The notes under the pieces were generated by a model that saw only the letters and a program-made list of their open reading frames with translations, was not told the DNA's origin and did no database searches. Positions 57,376 through 64,000 of a DNA stretch of 64,000 nucleotides are shown one piece after another. Source of the DNA: UTCFX2 sp002050125 (lineage in GTDB: Bacteria; Chloroflexota; Anaerolineae; Anaerolineales; UBA4823); the NCBI GenBank assembly GCA_027494035.1, contig JAOSJQ010000001.1:1674001-1738000 (forward strand), given 5' to 3'. Position 1 is the first letter of the stretch. The number at the start of each line of letters is the position of its first letter. A program made the translations under genes and the position numbers.

Positions 57376-58218
57376 TTATCCTCCGATCAGCAGGTTGTCG
57401 ATCAGCCGGGTTTTGCCGATCTTCACCGCCATTGAGAGCAATGCCTGCCGCCCCTCCAGCCGCCCTTCGATTTCTTGCATGGTGTCTGGATCGGCGCAGG
57501 AGACGTACTCCACGTTCGCGAGCGGCTCAGCCTGCAGCACCGCGCGCATCGCCTCGCGCAGTCGTTCAGCCTGCGATTGACCCTGCTGATAGGCTTTTTG
57601 GGCGGCAGACAGGGCGCGCCACAGCGCCGTCGCCGCCCGGCGCTCTTCCGGGTTCAGGTACACGTTGCGGCTGGACAGCGCCAGCCCGTCCGGTTCGCGC
57701 TGGGTCGGGCAGACGACCAACTCCAAATTGAAGTTGAGGTCCTTCACCATCTGACGGATCACCGCCGCCTGCTGGGCGTCTTTCTGTCCAAAATAAGCCC
57801 GGTGCGGCTGAACCACATTGAACAGTTTGGCTACTACAGTTGCGACGCCGCGGAAATGGCCCGGGCGCATGCTCCCTTCGAGCGGCTGAGCTACCTGTCC
57901 GACCGTCACCCAGCTCTGGAAATCCGGCGGGTAGACGATTTCCAGCGTAGGGGTCCAGACTAGGTCGGCGTCCTCCCTTCGCAGCAGGTCCAGGTCGCGC
58001 GCTAGGTCGCGCGGGTAGCTGCCCAGGTCTTCATGGGGCCCGAATTGGGTCGGATTGACGAAAATGCTCACCACCACGCTGGCGCATTCGCGGCGCGCCT
58101 GCCGCACCAGCGAGAGATGACCCGCGTGCAAGTAGCCCATCGTAGGCGCCAGCCCAACCGGCGCAGCCAGTTCCAGGCGCGCCGCTCTTAATTCTGGAAG
58201 CGTGACGACGGTTTTCAT
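57376..58218 (-). CDS. panC: Pantothenate synthetase
   Basis: The enzyme joins pantoate and beta-alanine with ATP. The 280-residue protein has the nucleotide motif PTMGYLHAGHLSLVRQAR, FVNPTQFGPHEDL, YFGQKDAQQAAVIRQMV and DGLALSSRNVYLNPEER. The ATG at 58218 overlaps the panE stop as TGATG, which supports this start over one two codons earlier. Confidence 0.96.
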   Translation of the reverse strand: MKTVVTLPELRAARLELAAPVGLAPTMGYLHAGHLSLVRQARRECASVVVSIFVNPTQFGPHEDLGSYPRDLARDLDLLRREDADLVWTPTLEIVYPPDFQSWVTVGQVAQPLEGSMRPGHFRGVATVVAKLFNVVQPHRAYFGQKDAQQAAVIRQMVKDLNFNLELVVCPTQREPDGLALSSRNVYLNPEERRAATALWRALSAAQKAYQQGQSQAERLREAMRAVLQAEPLANVEYVSCADPDTMQEIEGRLEGRQALLSMAVKIGKTRLIDNLLIGG

Positions 58219-59138
58219 CACCACTCGGGCTGGATTGCCTTTACAAGCTGCCAGACGGCGCGCAGCGTGGGGGTGGGGACGCCGGTCTTCTCGCCGGCTC
58301 CGACGACTGCGCCGCAGATGGCGTCGATCTCGGTGGGCGCGCCGCGCAGCACGTCCTGCAGCATCGAAGAACGATTGGTAGCTGTGCGCCGGGCGATCGC
58401 CTCAACTGCCACCACCGGGTCTGGATAGGGGAGGCGAACGCCCTGTGCCACTGCTACCGCGGCAGCCTCACGCACGATCGTGTGCAGCAATTGGCGCGCG
58501 GCTGGACGGTTGAGCAGTTCCCCGTTGGGCACGCGCAGCAGCGCGGTGATTGGATTGATCGCGGCGTTGATCACCAGCTTGCCCCACAGCAGCGCGTTGG
58601 GGTCCGGCTCGTTTTCGATCACGAAGCCCGCTGCCCGCAGCCGCCCCACTAGCCCTGAGAGCCCCGGGTGGACGCTCACCGAGATCACCCCCTCGCCCGC
58701 CATTTGTACCCGTCCCGGACCGAGCAGGTTTGCGCCAATGGTCGTGACCCCCAGGCTGACGCGCCGGGCGCCGAGCGCTTGAGCGAGCGCCTCGCGGTTT
58801 CCCATCCCGTTCTGCAGCGTCAGCGCGATGCCGTCCTGCGCCAGGCATTCGGCGAGCTGCGCCGCGGCGTGCGCGGTCTGCCAGGATTTGACCAGCACCA
58901 ACGCCTGGCGCGCCCCGGCGCAGTCTGCGCTGCGCCGGACAACCTGCACAGGATAAGCCTGCTCATAACCTTGATCGTCGACCAGCCGCACACCCGCTTC
59001 CTCCAGCGCTTGCAGCCCCTCAGCCCAGGCGCCGTACATCCATACCGAGACGCCCGCGGCTGACAGGCGCGCCGCGAACAGGCAAGCCAATGCGCCCGTG
59101 CCCATCACTAGAATTGCATTTTCGGGATCAAACTGCAT
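58218..59138 (-). CDS. panE: 2-Dehydropantoate 2-reductase
   Basis: This 306-residue NADPH-linked enzyme reduces ketopantoate to pantoate. The Rossmann loop is LVMGTGALACLFAARLSAAG. LVKSWQTAHAAAQL holds the conserved Lys and QNGMGNREALAQALG the conserved Asn-Gly, and KLVINAAINPITALLRVPNG is the family's catalytic Lys region. The gene overlaps panB by 11 bases and panC by 3. Confidence 0.94.
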   Translation of the reverse strand: MQFDPENAILVMGTGALACLFAARLSAAGVSVWMYGAWAEGLQALEEAGVRLVDDQGYEQAYPVQVVRRSADCAGARQALVLVKSWQTAHAAAQLAECLAQDGIALTLQNGMGNREALAQALGARRVSLGVTTIGANLLGPGRVQMAGEGVISVSVHPGLSGLVGRLRAAGFVIENEPDPNALLWGKLVINAAINPITALLRVPNGELLNRPAARQLLHTIVREAAAVAVAQGVRLPYPDPVVAVEAIARRTATNRSSMLQDVLRGAPTEIDAICGAVVGAGEKTGVPTPTLRAVWQLVKAIQPEW

Positions 59139-60015
59139 TGTTCAGTTCTTTGACCAACTCATTCCACTCGTGGTCCGTCATTTCGACGGTGTGTTCCTCC
59201 GCCGGGAAAAGCCCCGCTTCGACATCGCGCTTATACGCCTCGAACGCCTGCGCCATTTGGGCGTGCAGGTCGGCATAGCGGCGCACAAAGCGCGGCGTGA
59301 AGCGCTCGAACAGCCCCAGAAGGTCGTGGGTGACCAGCACCTGCCCGTCGCAGCCCGGTCCCGCGCCGATCCCGATCGTGGGGATTCCCAACTGGGTAGA
59401 GACACGCTCCGCCAGACGCCCCGGGATCGATTCGAGCACGATCGAGAAACACCCCGCCTGTTCCAGCAGCAGCGCGTCCTCGATCAGCCGGCGCGCTTCG
59501 GACGCTTGGCGCGCTTGCGGGCGGAAGCCGCCGAGCTGGTTCACGCTCTGCGGCACCAATCCCAGATGCCCCATCACCGGGATGCCCGCCCCGGTGATCG
59601 CCTGCACCGCCTCCAGCCGTTCGCGGCCCCCCTCGATCTTCACGGCGTCCATGCCGCCTTCTTGCAGGAAACGTCCCGCGTTGCGCACCGCCTCGGAGAC
59701 CGAAACCTGAAACGACATGAATGGCATGTCGCCGACCAGCAGCGCGCCGCGCGCGCCGCGCGCAACCGCTTTGCAATGGTGCAGCATGTCTTCCATCGTG
59801 ACCGGCAGCGTGTTTTCGTAACCAAGCACCACCATGCCGAGCGAATCACCGACCAGGATCACATCGATCCCCGCCTGGTCGAGCGCCAGGGCAGTCGGAT
59901 AATCGTAGGCGGTCAGCATGCTGATCACCTCTCCGGCGGCTTTCTTGCTGCGCAGAGCCAGAGTAGTGACTTTCTTGCGGTTTTGAGTGGTTGTGGAAAT
60001 TGGAACTGTAGTCAT
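59128..60015 (-). CDS. panB: Ketopantoate hydroxymethyltransferase
   Basis: This 295-residue barrel enzyme transfers a hydroxymethyl group from methylenetetrahydrofolate to ketoisovalerate. Signatures are MLTAYDYPTALALDQAGIDV, ILVGDSLGMVVLGY, VKIEGGRERLEAV, GIPVMGHLGLVPQS and IPTIGIGAGPGCDGQVLVTH. It is the first gene of panB-panE-panC-coaX. Only panD (for beta-alanine) is missing from the set. Confidence 0.97.
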   Translation of the reverse strand: MTTVPISTTTQNRKKVTTLALRSKKAAGEVISMLTAYDYPTALALDQAGIDVILVGDSLGMVVLGYENTLPVTMEDMLHHCKAVARGARGALLVGDMPFMSFQVSVSEAVRNAGRFLQEGGMDAVKIEGGRERLEAVQAITGAGIPVMGHLGLVPQSVNQLGGFRPQARQASEARRLIEDALLLEQAGCFSIVLESIPGRLAERVSTQLGIPTIGIGAGPGCDGQVLVTHDLLGLFERFTPRFVRRYADLHAQMAQAFEAYKRDVEAGLFPAEEHTVEMTDHEWNELVKELNNAV

Positions 60016-60132
60016 GGTACCCTCCTGGGATCAGGTAGAGGCCTGATAGTTGAATGGGGTTGAAGAGTTATCGCCGGTCCCGGTCGGTAACGATCCGGGC
60101 AACGCTATCGATTATGCCCCTTTTTTGTGGAA

Positions 60133-60161
60133 TTGACAAGATATCCTGGAACAGATATAGT
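60133..60161 (+). promoter_or_regulatory. Consensus sigma-70 type promoter
   Basis: TTGACA at 60133-60138 and TATAGT at 60156-60161 are separated by 17 bases. The start codon of the membrane protein at 60207 lies 45 bases downstream. Confidence 0.7.
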
Positions 60162-60206
60162 ATATTTACCGCGCCAGGCGCGCCGGGGCACAAAGGAGGT
60201 AGTTCG

Positions 60207-60722
60207 ATGGGGTTCATCAATGTTGGGCTTGGGTTTATGCTCATGATCTCAGGTCGTCCCGCCTATTGGATTTTCACCGGTACGATGGCGTTCCTGCTTG
60301 GTAATTTCGCGGCAGCTCAGATGAAACTGTTTTCAACCGAAACGAACAACCTCGTCCTGTCGCTCATGTTTGCGGTTTTTGGCGTCTTGCTCGCCTTTCT
60401 TTTTCACCGCTGGACTGCCCGCGCCGGTGCCTTTTTTGCCGGGGGTTTTCTGATCTATAACTTGCCGGTTGCGCTGGGCAGCAACGCCGACTGGGCTACA
60501 CCCGTGTGGTTTGTGGTTGGCGGCTTGGTCGCGCTGATTCTCACCGTTCTTTCGTTTGATTTTGCGATAATGATGATCGCGGCGCTCACCGCTGTCACGC
60601 TCGTGCTGCGCCAGATGCACATCGGCAGCATCGATCAGGGCGTGATGTTTCTCATCCTGGTCGTCTTCAGCCTGATCACCCAGTATCTGGTCATGCAGTA
60701 CGCTAAGCCTTCACCAGATTGA
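60207..60722 (+). CDS. Polytopic membrane protein, DUF4203-like, unknown function
   Basis: AAAGGAGG precedes the ATG at 60207, which settles the start. The 171-residue protein has six or seven hydrophobic spans (LGFMLMISGRPAYWIFTG, LMFAVFGVLLAFLFHRW) and almost no soluble part. It resembles TMEM198/DUF4203-type proteins in layout. Function is not known. It is transcribed opposite to panB from its own promoter. Confidence 0.75.
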   Translation: MGFINVGLGFMLMISGRPAYWIFTGTMAFLLGNFAAAQMKLFSTETNNLVLSLMFAVFGVLLAFLFHRWTARAGAFFAGGFLIYNLPVALGSNADWATPVWFVVGGLVALILTVLSFDFAIMMIAALTAVTLVLRQMHIGSIDQGVMFLILVVFSLITQYLVMQYAKPSPD

Positions 60723-60732
60723 GCGTCCCGCC

Positions 60733-61464
60733 TTATATTGGATAGCCCATCTCGACCAGGTAGGGGGCGAGGCGCTGGTTCATCCTTTCCTGTTGCTCGG
60801 GGGTCAGCTTCTGCCGGAAGCGTCCGATCTTGCCCTGGCTGAAGTGCAGCCCTTTCTGATCGCTCTGCCCCTTTTCGGGGCGGTAGCGCTCCACAATCTG
60901 GAGGGTTTGCGCTTCACCGGGGTCGAGCCGCAGGAATTCGACCAGCCGCCCCGCTTCAGCTTCGTAATCCAGCAGCAGGTCTTCGTAACGCACCCGTAGA
61001 ACCTGCGTGCACCTCATCCAGGCTTCCCAGGTTGGCAGATAGCCGCTCATGAAGTTCAGCGCCGCTTCGAACTCGGCGTACGGCGCAAAGGCGTTCGGAC
61101 GGCCGCGCTCCAGCGCCCGCTGACCGTTCTCCATTGCCGAGAGCAGCGCATCGCGCGGGTCGCGGTAGATGTACGTAGGGCGCATCCACCCCCAGCGGAT
61201 CGCCCAACGCGCCAGCCGCCCCGGGGCGGCGTGCGCCTTGATCACGAACCTGTTTCCCAGCGCCGCGGGCAGCAGCACCCGCAGCGTCCGCCGCGCAGTG
61301 AGCGCGCCGATGTTGCAGTTCACCTCGGTCAGGATGCCCTGCAGCCGGTAGCGCTCGCGCACCCGGTGGGCGTCCTGCGCCCCGTGCGCCAGCATCAGAT
61401 CGTTTGTCAGGTTGTAATACCAGCCAGAGCCGGCACGCGGCATCCCCGCTGAAAGCACAATCAT
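60733..61464 (-). CDS. Sulfotransferase-family protein
   Basis: This 243-residue protein has the PAPS 5'-phosphosulfate loop in LSAGMPRAGSGWYYNLTNDL and the 3'-phosphate segment YIYRDPRDALLSAMENGQRA. The C-terminal FSQGKIGRFRQKLTPEQQER is typical of sulfotransferase-like proteins. The acceptor is unknown. The ATG at 61464 is preferred. The gene follows rlmD with an overlap or a gap of a few bases, depending on the start used. Confidence 0.8.
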   Translation of the reverse strand: MIVLSAGMPRAGSGWYYNLTNDLMLAHGAQDAHRVRERYRLQGILTEVNCNIGALTARRTLRVLLPAALGNRFVIKAHAAPGRLARWAIRWGWMRPTYIYRDPRDALLSAMENGQRALERGRPNAFAPYAEFEAALNFMSGYLPTWEAWMRCTQVLRVRYEDLLLDYEAEAGRLVEFLRLDPGEAQTLQIVERYRPEKGQSDQKGLHFSQGKIGRFRQKLTPEQQERMNQRLAPYLVEMGYPI

Positions 61465-61471
61465 GCTGCCA

Positions 61472-62740
61472 TTATACATGCGTTCCGCGGGCGCGGGTCT
61501 CTCCCCGCGTCCACAGGCTTACGCTCTCGATGTGATACGTTTGTGGGAACAGGTCGAACAGGCGCGCTTCTTCCAGCCGGTAGCCGCCTGCCGTCAGCCG
61601 CCTGGCGTCCCGCGCCAGCGTAGCCGGGTCGCACGAGACGTACACCAGCGCCTGTGGAACAGCCTCCACGATCCAGTCCACGACCTTGCGATCCAGCCCT
61701 TCCCGCGGCGGATCAACCAGCGCGATGTCCGGTCGAAAATCCAGCGCCGCCAGCGCCTGCTCGACCCGGGCTTCGTAAATTTCCACTTCGGTGAACTCGT
61801 CCAGGTTGTAGGCAAAGTCCTCAACCGCGGAGGGCGACGCCTCGACCCCAACCAGCCTCTCGACCCGCTCGCGCAGGAAGGCGCTAAACAACCCTGCTCC
61901 GCAGTATAGATCCAGCGCGCTGGTTTGGGGTCCCAGCAGCCCGCGTTCCTCGAGCAAGCCGATCACCTGCTCCACCAGCCGCTCAGCCATTGCCGTGTTG
62001 ACCTGAAAGAACGACCCGGCTGAGACGCGAAAGGACCGCTTCAGCACCTCCAACGTCACCTCTGGACTGCCTGCCAGCGTCAGCGCGCCCGCCGGGCTCA
62101 GATGCGCCACGCTTACCGGCAGGTCCTCAACCCTCAGTTCGGGCGACTCAGGGTTGCGGCTCTCGAGTGTCACGAGCAGCTCGTCCTCTGCGCCCAGTCG
62201 CAGACCCACCCGTTCGATCCCGCTGCCCGGTTCGAATTCCAACCGCGGCCACACCGCGTTGATAAGCGGTTCGGGCAGGTGACATTCTTTCACCGCCAGC
62301 ACCTCTTGCGAGCGCGGGCGATGATAGCCGAGCTGACCCTCCGGGGTGAGGTGAAACTGTACGTAGTTGCGGTAGTTGTAGGGCTGGGGGGCGGAGACCG
62401 GCTCGCTTAACCGCGGCTGCCTCAGCCCGCCGATCCGCTCAAGCTGGTCGCGCAGCACTGCCTGCTTGGCTTCAAGCTGGGCGGCGTAGCGCATGTGCTG
62501 GTAGTGGCAGCCGCCGCACGCTCCGAAGTGGGGGCAGTGCGGTTCGACCCGATCCGGTGAAGCCTCCAACACCTCCACCAGCCGGGCGCGGCAGAAGCCG
62601 CGCTTCTCTTCTACCAGTTCGATCCGCACCAGTTCGCCGGGCAGCGCCAGCGGCACAAAGACCGCGCGCCCGTCGGGCAGCCGCCCGATCGATTCGCCCC
62701 CGTAGGCGTGTCCCTCCAGCCTCACTTCAAATGTGGGCAT
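61472..62740 (-). CDS. rlmD: 23S rRNA (uracil-C5)-methyltransferase, RlmD/RumA type
   Basis: The 422-residue protein has an N-terminal TRAM domain and the Fe-S Cys cluster in PHCPHFGACGGCHYQHM. The SAM loop is ALDLYCGAGLFSAFL and the catalytic Cys lies in YVSCDPATLARDARRL. These show a TrmA/RlmD-family RNA m5U methyltransferase. The exact target uridine (1939 or 747) cannot be read from sequence. Confidence 0.9.
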   Translation of the reverse strand: MPTFEVRLEGHAYGGESIGRLPDGRAVFVPLALPGELVRIELVEEKRGFCRARLVEVLEASPDRVEPHCPHFGACGGCHYQHMRYAAQLEAKQAVLRDQLERIGGLRQPRLSEPVSAPQPYNYRNYVQFHLTPEGQLGYHRPRSQEVLAVKECHLPEPLINAVWPRLEFEPGSGIERVGLRLGAEDELLVTLESRNPESPELRVEDLPVSVAHLSPAGALTLAGSPEVTLEVLKRSFRVSAGSFFQVNTAMAERLVEQVIGLLEERGLLGPQTSALDLYCGAGLFSAFLRERVERLVGVEASPSAVEDFAYNLDEFTEVEIYEARVEQALAALDFRPDIALVDPPREGLDRKVVDWIVEAVPQALVYVSCDPATLARDARRLTAGGYRLEEARLFDLFPQTYHIESVSLWTRGETRARGTHV

Positions 62741-62753
62741 TCTGCCTGACGCC

Positions 62754-63827
62754 TCAGCGCCTCTCCTCCAGATACGCCTCCAGCGCCGCCAGCAGTTCCT
62801 CGATTTGCTCCGGTTGGGTCTCGCCCATATGCGCGATGCGGAAGGTCTTGCCCTTCAGCGCTCCATAGCCGTTGGCGATACGCATCCCGCGCCCGAGCAG
62901 GAACTGGTTAAGCGCCCCCACCTCGACCCCGGTTGGCGTGACGAGCGTGGTGACCGTCTGCGAGCGGTAGCCTTGCGGCGCAAAGAGAGCCAGACCGTGC
63001 TCCAGCGCCCAGTTCTGCACGCGTTCCGCCATGCGGCGGTGGCGTTCGAAGCGCTGCTCCAGCCCCTCGCGTTCGATCCGTTCGAGCTGCGCGTCCAACG
63101 CATAGATTAGCGGAAGGGCTGGGGTCGCCGGCGTGGAATCTTTCAGGCGGTGTTTTTCCATGCGCACCAGGTCGAAATACCAGCCGCGCTGCGGCACGCT
63201 CTCGGCATAAGCCAGCGCCCGGTCGGAGACGGCTCCCAGCCCCAGCCCGGGCGGAAGCGCCAGGCACTTCTGCGAAGAGGTCAGCACCATATCCAGCCCC
63301 CAGGCGTCCATCTCGATCTTCGCGCCCCCCAGCGACGAGACCGCGTCGACGCAGATCAGGGTATCCGGGCTGGCGGCGCGAACTGCCTCGGCGATTTGCG
63401 CCACCGGGTTTTGCAAGCCAGTGGAGGTTTCGTTGTGCACCACTGCCAGCATCTCGTAGTGTTTGGATTTCAGCGCGGCGTACACGCCCTCGGGCGTGAT
63501 CGGTTGATCCCAGGGCAGTTCGATCTTGTCCGCCGCCCTGCCGTTCGAAACCGCCACGTCGTACCAGCGGTTGGCAAATGCCCCGTTTACGCACACCAGC
63601 GCCTCCTGGCGGGCGAAATTGCGCACCGCGGCTTCTTGCAGCCCGGTGCCTGAGGAGGCAGTCAGAAAGACGCGAAACTGGGTGTAAAAAAGCTGCCGCG
63701 ACCGCTCCGCGGCGCGCTGGAAGATCGCTTCGAACTCTGGGCTGCGGTGCGGCAGCATGGGAGCAGTTTGGGCATCCAGCACTTCGGCAGGCACATCCAC
63801 CGGGCCAGGAATAAACATGTGCGGCAT
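62754..63827 (-). CDS. Class V aminotransferase (alanine-glyoxylate / serine-pyruvate type)
   Basis: This 357-residue PLP enzyme starts MFIPGPVDVPAEVLDAQTAP, the phosphate-binding N-terminal pattern of the family. SSGTGLQEAAVRNF follows, then the PLP Asp region LICVDAVSSLGGAKIEMDAW and the Lys in VLTSSQKCLALPPGLG. The substrate pair is unknown. It is the first gene of a leftward set with rlmD 13 bases downstream. Confidence 0.9.
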   Translation of the reverse strand: MPHMFIPGPVDVPAEVLDAQTAPMLPHRSPEFEAIFQRAAERSRQLFYTQFRVFLTASSGTGLQEAAVRNFARQEALVCVNGAFANRWYDVAVSNGRAADKIELPWDQPITPEGVYAALKSKHYEMLAVVHNETSTGLQNPVAQIAEAVRAASPDTLICVDAVSSLGGAKIEMDAWGLDMVLTSSQKCLALPPGLGLGAVSDRALAYAESVPQRGWYFDLVRMEKHRLKDSTPATPALPLIYALDAQLERIEREGLEQRFERHRRMAERVQNWALEHGLALFAPQGYRSQTVTTLVTPTGVEVGALNQFLLGRGMRIANGYGALKGKTFRIAHMGETQPEQIEELLAALEAYLEERR

Positions 63828-64000
63828 AAGCTTCTCCGTCTGGTGATTTTGGCTGTACGGCTTGATTCTAGCTGAGATCAGGGGATAAGCGGCGCTGTCC
63901 CTGGAGCGCTGGTAGATCGGTCGAACGGCTGGCTGGTTATGAAACCGCGCCCGCCGGGGGTGAAGGCGGCTTCTACGCGTTTCTTATTCCGACATCTCCT
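63828..64000. other. Window end, no gene recognised
   Basis: Presumably the promoter region of the aminotransferase gene and the start of the next locus. No convincing motif was found. Confidence 0.4.

Noticed and set aside
59098..60063. Open frame antisense to panB
   Set aside because: It covers panB almost exactly and has no recognisable features. The panB reading is unambiguous.

Overview
The window reads as a bacterial chromosome segment, most likely from the Chloroflexota (class Anaerolineae or a relative). That placement is inferred from the gene set as a whole: polyphosphate glucokinase, a long IleS with a degenerate KMSKS signature under a T-box, TypA, a panB-panE-panC-coaX operon, a slipin/NfeD pair, and a GH10 lipoprotein with an N-terminal LppX-like domain. 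No rRNA or phylogenetic marker fixes it.

There are two halves with different character. Positions 1 to about 31,690 are accessory: lower GC, full of insertion sequences (IS) and broken genes. (a) 0.25-2.5 kb: a complete IS with an 8-bp target duplication, then an IS701-like transposase remnant. (b) 2.5-15.9 kb: a leftward carbohydrate cluster with its own phosphotransferase system (EI, HPr, galactitol-type IIA, IIB and IIC, a second IIB-like protein), a SorC-type regulator, a zinc dehydrogenase, a class II aldolase-fold protein, a UroD-family methyltransferase-like protein, a cysteine desulfurase and a truncated corrinoid protein. Divergent from it lie decayed hexulose-6-phosphate synthase-like and pentulose-5-phosphate epimerase-like genes. 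Inverted repeats at the intergenic regions look like operators. (c) 16-19.4 kb: three ISs piled together. (d) 19.5-25.1 kb: a remnant of an integrative or conjugative element (excisionase-like HTH, XRE regulator, ImmA/IrrE-type metallopeptidase, polytopic membrane protein, broken PAP2-like protein, SSB, membrane coiled-coil protein, coiled-coil/nuclease-like protein). (e) 25.2-31.4 kb: a GH10 xylanase-type lipoprotein gene split by two different ISs, each with a target duplication. Removing both on paper restores one 682-residue reading frame. A second, frameshifted GH10-like gene follows.

A tRNA-Ser(CGA) gene at 31.9 kb marks the change. From there to 64 kb the DNA is GC-rich, compact and free of ISs, and carries housekeeping genes: a beta-CASP nuclease, RNase D, GNAT, slipin/NfeD, NAD synthesis, an MFS transporter, an ABC-F protein, an ANT(6)-like nucleotidyltransferase, TypA, IleS under a T-box, a HAD hydrolase, acetyl-CoA synthetase, polyphosphate glucokinase, a histidine kinase, Sua5, the pantothenate/CoA operon, RlmD, a sulfotransferase and a class V aminotransferase. 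The tRNA 3' end faces the accessory half, as expected for an island integrated there.

One caution applies to all broken genes. Several housekeeping genes (acs, the ABC-F gene, nfeD and an MBL hydrolase gene) carry a single-base frameshift, mostly in short homopolymers. Some frameshifts may therefore be sequence errors. The IS interruptions and in-frame nonsense codons are not explained that way.
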